Assembly (NCBI GenBank): GCA_017643025.1
Contig: JAEPOG010000005.1
Span: 62,001 to 126,000 of the forward strand
DNA from: Rhizobiaceae bacterium
GTDB taxonomy: Bacteria; Pseudomonadota; Alphaproteobacteria; Rhizobiales; Rhizobiaceae
DNA: 64,000 bases
Direction: 5' to 3'
Shown: piece after piece, positions 57,016-64,000 of the stretch
Position numbering within the stretch: the stretch's first letter is position 1
How the letters are laid out: the number at the start of each line of letters is the position of its first letter
Position numbers and translations under genes: made by a program
Notes under the pieces: generated by a model
Told to the model about the DNA's origin: nothing
Databases searched by the model: none
What the model saw: the letters and a program-made list of their open reading frames with translations, nothing else

Positions 57016-57936
57016 ATGAGCTTCTTTCCCGGCAACGACCCGCAACCCGGCGATGCATTTGCCTGCGACGCCATCGAGACGCTGATCATCCCGAACGCCA
57101 GGGACATTGGCGGGTTTCAGGTCCGTCGCGCGCTGCCGACGGCCCGCCGCCGGCTGGTCGGGCCTTTCATCTTTTTCGACCGTATGGGCCCGGCGGTGCT
57201 GCGCGCCGGCGAGGCGCTCGACGTGCGGCCGCATCCCCATATCGGCCTTTCGACCGTAACCTACCTGTTCGACGGCAAGATTACGCATCGCGACTCGCTC
57301 GGCACCGAGATGGTCATTGCGCCGGGCGACGTGAACCTGATGACGGCCGGCCGCGGCATCGTCCATTCCGAGCGCTCGCCGGAAGAACTGCGCGGCGCGC
57401 CCATGTCGGTCTCCGGACTGCAGACATGGCTGGCCTTGCCGGACAACCGTGAGGAGATCGACCCGGCGTTCGGTCACACCAAGATCGGTGACCTTCCGGT
57501 GATCGATGCTGAGGGTGTGCAGGCGCGCGTCGTCATCGGTTCGTTCCACGGCGAGACTGCGCCAGTGCGCACTGAAACCGAGACGCTCTATGTCGATATC
57601 CGGCTCTCCGCTGGCTCCCGACTGCCGATCCCGGCCGATGCCGAGGAGCGGGCAATTTACGTGCTTGACGGCCAGGTGACGATAGCCGGCGACCGCTTCC
57701 CTTCCGACCGGCTGATCGTCTTCAAGCCGGGTTCCGAGATCGTGGTGGAAGCCGAGAGCGCGGCGCACCTGATGCTGTTCGGCGGAGCTTCTCTGGGATC
57801 TAAGCGCTACATCTGGTGGAACTTCGTTTCCTCGTCGAAGGAGCGCATCGAACAGGCCAAGGAAGAATGGCGCACCGGCCGCTTCGACATCGTGCCGGGC
57901 GACGAGGAAGAGTTCGTCCCGCTGCCAAGTTCCTGA
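57016..57936 (+). CDS. Pirin family protein
   Basis: A 306-residue two-domain cupin. The N-terminal domain carries the metal-site histidines in DVRPHPHIGLSTVTYLFDGK (about residues 75-94), then LMTAGRGIVHSERSPEEL. The C-terminal cupin spans about residue 180-290. Some pirins act as quercetinases; bacterial roles vary and the substrate here is unknown. Confidence 0.9.
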   Translation: MSFFPGNDPQPGDAFACDAIETLIIPNARDIGGFQVRRALPTARRRLVGPFIFFDRMGPAVLRAGEALDVRPHPHIGLSTVTYLFDGKITHRDSLGTEMVIAPGDVNLMTAGRGIVHSERSPEELRGAPMSVSGLQTWLALPDNREEIDPAFGHTKIGDLPVIDAEGVQARVVIGSFHGETAPVRTETETLYVDIRLSAGSRLPIPADAEERAIYVLDGQVTIAGDRFPSDRLIVFKPGSEIVVEAESAAHLMLFGGASLGSKRYIWWNFVSSSKERIEQAKEEWRTGRFDIVPGDEEEFVPLPSS

Positions 57937-58032
57937 GCCACGGGCCACGATGCGGCCATCCCGCGCGTTTACTTTCACCGGCTCAATGCTTATGTCCATG
58001 AGTGCTTATGTAGTCAGAGCCCGAGCCCGAAA

Positions 58033-59946
58033 TTGAGTAACCCCCCCGCCACGCCGCTGCTGGACCGGGTCCGCATCCCCGCAGATATGCGCGAATTGAG
58101 CGAGGCGGAGCTTCCCGGGCTTGCCGACGAATTGCGTGCCGAACTGATCGACGCCGTCTCCCAGACCGGCGGGCATCTCGGGGCAGGGCTGGGCGTCGTC
58201 GAACTCACGGTTGCGCTGCACTACGTTTTCAACACGCCGGACGACCGCATCATCTGGGATGTCGGCCACCAGGCTTATCCGCACAAGATTCTGACCGGCC
58301 GGCGCGACCGCATCCGTACGTTGCGGCAGGAGCAGGGTCTGTCCGGCTTCACCAAGCGTGCCGAAAGCGAATACGATCCGTTCGGCGCGGCACACTCATC
58401 GACATCCATTTCGGCCGGGCTGGGCATGGCCGTTGCGCGCGACTTCGACGGTCGCAAGAACCACGTGATTTCCGTTATCGGCGACGGCGCGATGTCTGCC
58501 GGCATGGCCTACGAGGCGATGAACAATGCCGGGGCGCTCGATGCACGGCTGATCGTCATCCTCAACGACAACGACATGTCGATCGCGCCGCCTTCCGGCG
58601 CCATGAGCGGTTACCTGGCGCGGCTTGCTTCCGGCGGCACCTATGCCGGCTTCCGCGACTTCGGCAAGAAATTGACGGGTTATCTCGGCAAGCGGGTTGA
58701 AAGCGCCGTCACGCGAGCGGTCGAGCACGCGCGCGGCTACGTGACGGGCGGCACGCTGTTCGAGGAACTGGGCTTCTTCCATATCGGGCCGATCGACGGG
58801 CACAATCTGGAACATCTGATCCCGGTGCTGAAGAACGTGCGCGACCATGGCGACGGCCCTGTGCTGGTCCATGTCGTTACGCAGAAGGGCAAGGGCTACG
58901 CGCCGGCGGAGGCCGCCGCCGACAAATATCACGGGGTGTCGAAGTTCGACGTCATCACCGGCGCTCAGGCCAAGGCGCCGGCCAACGCGCCGAGCTACAC
59001 CAAGGTCTTCGCGCAGTCGCTGGTTCAGGAAGCCGAACTCGACGACAAGATTGTCGCCATCACCGCGGCAATGCCGTCCGGCACCGGGCTTGATCTGTTT
59101 GGCGAGGCGTTTCCGACGCGCATGTTCGACGTCGGCATCGCCGAGCAGCATGCGGTGACCTTTGCGGGTGGGCTGGCCACCGAGGGCTACAAGCCCTTCG
59201 CCGCGATCTACTCGACTTTCCTGCAGCGCGCGTACGACCAGGTGGTGCACGACATCGCGATACAGAACCTGCCGGTGCGTTTCCCGATCGACCGCGCCGG
59301 TTTCGTCGGCGCCGACGGGCCGACGCATTGCGGCGCCTTCGATGTCACCTATCTCGCGACGCTTCCCGGTTTCGTCGTGATGGCTGCCGCCGACGAGGCC
59401 GAACTCAAGCACATGGTGCGTACTGCTGCCGCCTATGACGAAGGCCCGATCGCCTTCCGCTATCCGCGCGGCAATGGCGTCGGCGTCGAGATGCCCGAGC
59501 GCGGTGCGGTACTGGAGATCGGCAAGGGCAGGGTGCTGCGTGAGGGCACCAAGGTGGCGCTTCTATCGCTCGGCACACGCCTCGCCGATTGTCTGACCGC
59601 CGCCGAGGAACTGGAGGCTGCGGGCCTTTCGACAACCGTGGCCGATGCCCGTTTCGCCAAGCCGCTGGACGCTGATTTGCTCGAACGGCTAGCGCGCAAC
59701 CACGAAGTGCTGATCACGGTGGAGGAGGGCGCCGTCGGCGGCTTCGCCAGCCACGTGCTGCACCATCTCGCGCATGCCGGTCTGCTCGAGAACGGGCTCA
59801 AGGTCAGGCCGCTAATCCTGCCCGATACCTTCGTCGATCACGCCAAGCCGGAGAAGATGTACGCCGATGCCGGGCTCGACAGCGCCGGCATCGTCCGCGC
59901 CGTCTTCGGCGCGCTCGGCCAGACGGAACGCGCGGCCCGCGCCTGA
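58033..59946 (+). CDS. dxs: 1-deoxy-D-xylulose-5-phosphate synthase
   Basis: A 637-residue thiamine-diphosphate enzyme condensing pyruvate with glyceraldehyde 3-phosphate, the first step of the MEP pathway. [18 protein letters not shown] and ILNDNDMS (about residue 150-180) form the ThDP-binding site; [19 protein letters not shown] (about 83) and [19 protein letters not shown] (about 418) are other signatures. It starts with TTG at 58033, as homologues begin with a short [16 protein letters not shown] region; ATG 58087 would truncate it. ispE and the polyprenyl synthase of the same pathway are elsewhere in the window. Confidence 0.97.
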   Translation: MSNPPATPLLDRVRIPADMRELSEAELPGLADELRAELIDAVSQTGGHLGAGLGVVELTVALHYVFNTPDDRIIWDVGHQAYPHKILTGRRDRIRTLRQEQGLSGFTKRAESEYDPFGAAHSSTSISAGLGMAVARDFDGRKNHVISVIGDGAMSAGMAYEAMNNAGALDARLIVILNDNDMSIAPPSGAMSGYLARLASGGTYAGFRDFGKKLTGYLGKRVESAVTRAVEHARGYVTGGTLFEELGFFHIGPIDGHNLEHLIPVLKNVRDHGDGPVLVHVVTQKGKGYAPAEAAADKYHGVSKFDVITGAQAKAPANAPSYTKVFAQSLVQEAELDDKIVAITAAMPSGTGLDLFGEAFPTRMFDVGIAEQHAVTFAGGLATEGYKPFAAIYSTFLQRAYDQVVHDIAIQNLPVRFPIDRAGFVGADGPTHCGAFDVTYLATLPGFVVMAAADEAELKHMVRTAAAYDEGPIAFRYPRGNGVGVEMPERGAVLEIGKGRVLREGTKVALLSLGTRLADCLTAAEELEAAGLSTTVADARFAKPLDADLLERLARNHEVLITVEEGAVGGFASHVLHHLAHAGLLENGLKVRPLILPDTFVDHAKPEKMYADAGLDSAGIVRAVFGALGQTERAARA

Positions 59947-60030
59947 CCCGTTGACCATTTCCTAACCCTGTCGCTTGGCGCTTTCTTAGCCGACGCCTGC
60001 TAGTGCGCGTCCAAGGACAGGGGAGAGCAC

Positions 60031-60309
60031 ATGTTCGCCAGAACGATATTTGCCGCGTGCGCGCTGGCAGCGCTGCCGTTGGGGGTGCACGCCACGCCGG
60101 ATTATGACCCGGCGCTCGAACAGGCCGCCATCAGACTCGTTGTCAGCAAGCTCGGTCCGCTGCGCGGCGGCTACGCGTATGGCCAGCGGCCTGTCTTCGT
60201 AACGTCTGCGCCTCCTCAGCCGGCTCCCGCGCCGGCGACAGATGCCGGATGGAGCGACGGGCTGGCGCCCGCCACCGACCTCCCGCGCATGGCAATTGGC
60301 GAGCGCTGA
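60031..60309 (+). CDS. Small exported protein of unknown function
   Basis: A 92-residue protein with a signal peptide (MFARTIFAACALAALPLGVHA, cleavage before TPDYD), followed by a short region with a Pro-rich stretch (TSAPPQPAPAPATDAGW). No known domain. GGGGAGAG precedes the ATG. Located between dxs and tlyA; it ends 42 bases before the tlyA start. Confidence 0.65.
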   Translation: MFARTIFAACALAALPLGVHATPDYDPALEQAAIRLVVSKLGPLRGGYAYGQRPVFVTSAPPQPAPAPATDAGWSDGLAPATDLPRMAIGER

Positions 60310-60350
60310 AGCGTCTTGCCTTCGGTCCTGGCATTGGCCATGGAAGGCCG

Positions 60351-61109
60351 ATGCGGCGACCACCGACCACGGACAGGCTGAGGCTCGACGAACTTCTGGT
60401 TTCGCGGGGCTTTTTCGAGATCCGTTCGCGCGCCCGCGACGCAATTGCGCGCGGCACGGTGAGCGTGGGCGGGGAAACGATTGCCAAACCGGGCAAGACC
60501 GTGCCCACCGACGCTGAGGTCACGGTCGATGATCCGGCGCAGCGTTATGTCTCTCGCGCTGCCCTGAAACTCGTTCATGCGCTCGATCATTTCGGTTTCG
60601 ATCCGGCAAACCGGATTGCTCTCGACGTAGGCGCCTCAACCGGCGGGTTCACGCAGGTGATGCTCGAACGCGGTGCAGCGCATGTCATCGCCATCGATGT
60701 CGGCCACGGGCAGATGCGGCCCGGACTTGCGTCCGACCCCCGCGTGAGGAACATCGAGGGGCTGAACGCGCGGGACTTGCGCCAAGAAGATCTGGCTGGG
60801 CGGACTCCCGCCTTCGTCGTCTCCGATGTCAGCTTCATATCGCTTCGGCTCGCGCTTCCACCGGCGCTCGCATTGGCGTCGCCGGGTGCTTTCGGCGTCT
60901 TCCTCGTCAAACCGCAGTTCGAGGCAGGACGCGGTCAGATCGGCAAGGGTGGGATCGTCGATCCGACGCTCGGGGGGGAAATTGCGACCGACATGGCCGG
61001 ATGGCTGGGCGAGCAGCCTGGATGGCGCGCGGCCGGGGTCACCGCGTCGCCCATCGAGGGTGGCGACGGCAACCGCGAATTCCTGCTCGGCGGCGTGAAG
61101 GACCGATGA
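60351..61109 (+). CDS. tlyA: TlyA family rRNA (cytidine-2'-O)-methyltransferase/hemolysin A
   Basis: A 252-residue protein with an N-terminal S4 RNA-binding domain (RLRLDELLVSRGFFEIRSRA ... AIARGTVSVGGETIAKPGK) and a Rossmann methyltransferase domain with the SAM loop LDVGASTGGFTQVMLERGA (about residue 86). GGAAGG precedes the ATG at 60351; the open frame upstream overlaps the exported gene. In mycobacteria TlyA methylates 16S C1409 and 23S C1920 ribose; the alphaproteobacterial substrate is inferred. The stop overlaps the next start by four bases. Confidence 0.9.
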   Translation: MRRPPTTDRLRLDELLVSRGFFEIRSRARDAIARGTVSVGGETIAKPGKTVPTDAEVTVDDPAQRYVSRAALKLVHALDHFGFDPANRIALDVGASTGGFTQVMLERGAAHVIAIDVGHGQMRPGLASDPRVRNIEGLNARDLRQEDLAGRTPAFVVSDVSFISLRLALPPALALASPGAFGVFLVKPQFEAGRGQIGKGGIVDPTLGGEIATDMAGWLGEQPGWRAAGVTASPIEGGDGNREFLLGGVKDR

Positions 61110-62344
61110 GCGCGCGCCTGACAATCGATCATCTCGGCGCGCAGGGCGACGGCGTGGCGCGCACCGATGACGGCCCGGTCTACGTGCCGCACACGCTGCC
61201 CGGTGAAGTAGTGAACGCTGCACAGCGCGGAAACCGCGCCGATCTGATCGCCGTGCTGGAACCATCGCCGCTGAGGGTGGAACCGCCCTGCCGGCATTTC
61301 GGCGCCTGTGGCGGCTGCGCACTGCAGCACATGGCATCGGTTGCCTACAATGGATGGAAGCGCGATCTGGCCGTTCACGCGCTGCGCTCGCGCGGCGTCG
61401 ATACACCGGTGGCCGATGTCGTGCGTTGCGCGCCGCATACGCGGCGCAGGGCCGTGTTTGCTGCCCGCAAGACCGAGCGCGGTCTGCTGCTCGGTTATCA
61501 CGCGGCGATGTCGCACACGGTTGTGCCTGTCGAGGAATGCCCGATCCTGCTGCCGGCAGTCGTCGGCAGGCTGGACGATATCCGCAATCTCGCGGCGCTC
61601 TTCGAGCCGACGAAACAGACGCTTCGGCTGGCCGTCACCGCGTCCGAGTCGGGGCTCGATATCCACATTGCAGGCGCGAAGCTCAACGAGAAGCTCCGCA
61701 TCGCGATTTCGCGCTTTGCCGGGGAGGCGGGGTTCGCGCGGGTTTCTGTTGGAGGCGAGATCGTGCTTGAGCCGCGCAAGCCCGTAGTGTCCTTCGGCGG
61801 AGTGCCGGTCGAACTGCCGCCCGGTGGGTTTCTGCAAGCCACGGCCGAAGCGGAGTCCACCATGGCGGAACTCGTGACCGGTCACCTGGCCGGGGCCAAG
61901 CGCATCGCCGACCTCTTCTCCGGCGCGGGCACGTTTGCCCTGCGCCTTGCAAACAAATCGGAAGTGCATGCCGCCGAGTCGGATGCCGCTTCACTTGCCG
62001 CGCTCGACCGCGCCGCTCGCCATGCGTCCGGCCTGCGGAAGGTTACCTCCGAACGCCGCGATCTGGACCGCCGCCCGCTGACGGCGAAGGAACTTTCGCG
62101 CTTCGATGGCCTCGTTTTCGATCCGCCGCGCGCCGGGGCCGAGGAGCAGGCGAAGCAGATCGGCCGTTCGGACATACCCAGGGTCGCCGCCGTCTCCTGC
62201 AACCCGGTGACTCTCGCCCGCGATCTTTCGATCCTGATCAAAGGTGGCTACCGGCTCGTTTCGGTCACGCCTATCGACCAGTTCCTCTGGTCGCCGCATG
62301 TCGAGGCGGTGGCGCTGCTGGAGAAGCCGAAGCGGCGGCGCTAG
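61106..62344 (+). CDS. RlmD/TrmA-like class I SAM-dependent RNA methyltransferase
   Basis: A 412-residue 23S rRNA (uracil-C5)-type methyltransferase. Three of the Fe-S cysteines are visible in PCRHFGACGGCALQHM (Cys62, Cys68, Cys71). The C-terminal domain has the SAM site RIADLFSGAGTFALRLANKS and the nucleophilic motif VSCNPVTLARDLSILI with Cys near residue 370. N-terminal TRAM-like region is short. It starts with ATGA coupled to tlyA and converges with cobB, whose stop overlaps its own. Exact target uridine is unknown. Confidence 0.92.
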   Translation: MSARLTIDHLGAQGDGVARTDDGPVYVPHTLPGEVVNAAQRGNRADLIAVLEPSPLRVEPPCRHFGACGGCALQHMASVAYNGWKRDLAVHALRSRGVDTPVADVVRCAPHTRRRAVFAARKTERGLLLGYHAAMSHTVVPVEECPILLPAVVGRLDDIRNLAALFEPTKQTLRLAVTASESGLDIHIAGAKLNEKLRIAISRFAGEAGFARVSVGGEIVLEPRKPVVSFGGVPVELPPGGFLQATAEAESTMAELVTGHLAGAKRIADLFSGAGTFALRLANKSEVHAAESDAASLAALDRAARHASGLRKVTSERRDLDRRPLTAKELSRFDGLVFDPPRAGAEEQAKQIGRSDIPRVAAVSCNPVTLARDLSILIKGGYRLVSVTPIDQFLWSPHVEAVALLEKPKRRR

Positions 62345-63072
62345 CCCCCGGCCAGCAGCTTTTCTACGAAAGCCGGCACGATCTCCGTAGCTTTGCCATG
62401 CACGGCCTCATCGAAATGACTCACGCCTTCGGACGGTTCGAGGTTGAGCTCCACCGTGCGAGCACCGGCTTGCCGGGCTTGCGAGACGAATCCGGCGGCG
62501 GGGTAGACGTTGCCTGACGTGCCGATGGAGATGAAGAGATCGGCCGTGCCCAGCGCCCGGAATATCTCGTCCATCCGGTACGGCATCTCGCCGAACCAGA
62601 CGACGTCCGGGCGGACATACCCGCGGGAGCCACAGGCCTTGCAGCCCGTCTCAAGCGACATCGCGCCCTCCCATGGGAACCGCATCTCGCACAGGGCGCA
62701 CAGCGCCGAGTCGTGCTGGCCGTGCATGTGGATGAGTTTCCTCGACCCCGCCTGCTCGTGCAGGCTGTCGATGTTCTGCGTGACCAGCAGGAACTCTCCG
62801 GGATGAGCCTGTTCGAGCTTCGCCAGCGCGAAATGGGCGGCATTTGGCCGGATGTCTTTCAAGCGCTCGCGACGCATGTTGTAGAACTCGTGCACCATCG
62901 CCGGGTTGCGGGCGAAACCCTCCGGAGTCGCGACATCGCGATAGTCGATCTTCGACCAGATGCCGTCCTTGTCACGGAACGTATCGACGCCGGACTCGGC
63001 CGAGATGCCGGCGCCAGTGAGGATGACGATGGAGGGGGGAACTATCGCCTTATCCTGCCTGCGTCCCGCCAA
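62341..63072 (-). CDS. cobB: NAD-dependent sirtuin deacylase (CobB-like, class III)
   Basis: A 243-residue Sir2 enzyme. The NAD loop is [20 protein letters not shown] (about residues 16-35). [10 protein letters not shown] (about 61-70) has the Tyr-x2-Arg pair (Tyr64, Arg67) that in class III sirtuins (CobB, SIRT5) recognises succinyl/malonyl lysine. Catalytic His117 is within QNIDSLHEQ...HMHGQHD, and Cys125, Cys128, Cys144 and Cys147 bind zinc. The TTG at 63072 overlaps the 3' end of tldD; no stronger start is visible. Confidence 0.92.
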   Translation of the reverse strand: MAGRRQDKAIVPPSIVILTGAGISAESGVDTFRDKDGIWSKIDYRDVATPEGFARNPAMVHEFYNMRRERLKDIRPNAAHFALAKLEQAHPGEFLLVTQNIDSLHEQAGSRKLIHMHGQHDSALCALCEMRFPWEGAMSLETGCKACGSRGYVRPDVVWFGEMPYRMDEIFRALGTADLFISIGTSGNVYPAAGFVSQARQAGARTVELNLEPSEGVSHFDEAVHGKATEIVPAFVEKLLAGG

Positions 63073-64000
63073 CCGTCATGGCGTCCATCCGAAGGTGCGG
63101 CTGGCCGACGCCCACCGGCACGCCCTGGCCGTTCTTGCCGCACATGCCGATGCCGGTGTCGAGCTTCATGTCGTTGCCGACCATGGAGACGCGGTGCATT
63201 GCGTCCGGACCATTGCCAATCAGCATCGCGCCCTTGATCGGCCGGGTCACCTTGCCGTTCTCGATCATGTAGGCCTCGGTGCAGCCGAACACGAACTTGC
63301 CCGACGTGATGTCGACCTGCCCGCCGCCGAAGGAGACGGCGTAGATGCCCTTGTCGACTGAGGCGATGATCTCCTCTGGCGTCTTGTCGCCTGCGGTCAT
63401 GAAGGTGTTGGTCATGCGCGGCATGGGGTTGTGTGCGTAGGATTCGCGCCGGCCGTTGCCGGTCGCCTTCATGCCCATCAGCCGTGCATTCTGCCGATCC
63501 TGCATGTAGCCGACCAGCTTGCCGTCCTCGATCAGCACATTGCGGTTGGTCGGCGTGCCTTCGTCGTCGATGGTGAGTGAGCCGCGCCGTTCGGCGATGG
63601 TGCCGTCGTCGACGACGGTGACGCCCTTTGCCGCCACCTGCTGTCCGAGAAGCCCCGCGAAAGCCGACGTCTTCTTGCGGTTGAAGTCGCCTTCGAGGCC
63701 GTGACCGACGGCCTCATGCAGCATCACGCCGGGCCAGCCGCTGGCAAGCACGATGTCGAACGTGCCGGCGGGCGCAGGCTCGGCTTCGAGATTGACCAGC
63801 GCCTGACGCAACGCCTCGTCGGCCGCGAACTTCCACGTATCTTCGGCGACGAATTCGCCGAAGCTCTTGCGTCCGCCCATGCCGTAGGAGCCGGTCTCCT
63901 GCTTGTCGCCGTCGCCGACGACAACCGCGACGTTGACGCGAACCAGCGGCCGGATGTCCTGGATGACGGCGCCGTCGGCGCGCATGATTTCGACCTGTTG
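63050..64000 (-). CDS. tldD: TldD family metalloprotease, 5' end outside window
   Basis: The C-terminal 316 residues are present; the frame is open through the end of the window, entering as [20 protein letters not shown]. The zinc site is in [20 protein letters not shown] (HExxxH). [16 protein letters not shown] and [20 protein letters not shown] are TldD signatures. TldD with its partner PmbA/TldE trims peptides such as microcin precursors and helps control CcdA. Its 3' end overlaps the cobB start. Confidence 0.92.
   Translation of the reverse strand, partial: QQVEIMRADGAVIQDIRPLVRVNVAVVVGDGDKQETGSYGMGGRKSFGEFVAEDTWKFAADEALRQALVNLEAEPAPAGTFDIVLASGWPGVMLHEAVGHGLEGDFNRKKTSAFAGLLGQQVAAKGVTVVDDGTIAERRGSLTIDDEGTPTNRNVLIEDGKLVGYMQDRQNARLMGMKATGNGRRESYAHNPMPRMTNTFMTAGDKTPEEIIASVDKGIYAVSFGGGQVDITSGKFVFGCTEAYMIENGKVTRPIKGAMLIGNGPDAMHRVSMVGNDMKLDTGIGMCGKNGQGVPVGVGQPHLRMDAMTVGGTQAG

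Noticed and set aside
55474..63072. Joint acylation system formed by the HDAC-family protein and the sirtuin
   Set aside because: They are 6 kb apart, on opposite strands and in different operons, so proximity is not evidence of a shared pathway.

Overview
The window is about 64 kb of GC-rich (mid-60s percent where counted) chromosomal DNA from an alphaproteobacterium, most likely a Hyphomicrobiales member close to Mesorhizobium/Phyllobacteriaceae. The evidence is a split F0 operon (atpI-B-E-b'-b) without the F1 genes beside it, a BacA peptide transporter, alpha-type gene pairings (rnhB with a PA0069-type radical SAM protein; xseB-dxs-tlyA-RlmD-like; J protein-fabI-phosphatase-aroC-ribB), and the codon usage. 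It is core chromosome: I found no integrase, transposase, phage, CRISPR, tRNA or rRNA gene. Both ends cut genes (an RsmB-type methyltransferase at the left, tldD at the right).

Layout. 1-5.8 kb: RNA methyltransferase, TspO, a thioesterase/MTA-SAH nucleosidase pair, a CPBP protease, a divergent small protein/MarR pair with two visible operators, and guaA. 5.8-11.6 kb: transport block (BCCT carrier with a strong terminator, YbfB-type MFS, BacA) and a secreted polysaccharide deacetylase. 11.8-18.8 kb: yfgM-like/der, a SleB-type cell-wall hydrolase, the F0 ATP synthase operon with a candidate promoter, and rnhB. 18.9-25.5 kb: radical SAM protein, degenerate glycosyltransferase, moaB-ispE, S49 peptidase, a NPPF-type methyltransferase with a DUF2007 protein, and a long-chain polyprenyl diphosphate synthase. 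25.6-32.7 kb: a TPR-LysM exported protein, then glyQ and glyS separated by three unrelated small genes. 32.7-40.4 kb: two exported proteins of unknown function, a Sua5-type enzyme, a D-2-hydroxyglutarate dehydrogenase-like flavoprotein, a DUF6101-like gene behind a possibly structured leader, ubiA and purD. 40.5-45.8 kb: acyl-CoA dehydrogenase/enoyl-CoA hydratase with a LiuR-like box, then an NMT1/THI5-type ABC importer. 45.8-56.7 kb: glutathionyl-hydroquinone reductase-like GST, pdxH, a lipoprotein, J-domain protein, fabI, phosphatase, aroC, ribB with a degenerate second domain, and membrane/exported unknowns. 55.5-64 kb: HDAC-family protein, xseB, DUF2277, pirin, dxs, tlyA, an RlmD-like methyltransferase, sirtuin and tldD.

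Functionally this is housekeeping: isoprenoid/quinone synthesis (dxs, ispE, polyprenyl synthase, ubiA), translation and RNA modification (RsmB-like, glyQS, Sua5, tlyA, RlmD-like, der), cofactor synthesis (moaB, pdxH, ribB), purine and aromatic synthesis (guaA, purD, aroC) and energy (F0). I did not find a clearly new multi-gene system. The observations most worth checking are the structured leader at 36479-36567, the low-GC patch inside glyS, the 3'-end fragment of pdxH downstream of the GST gene, the MarR operator pair, and the LiuR-like box.
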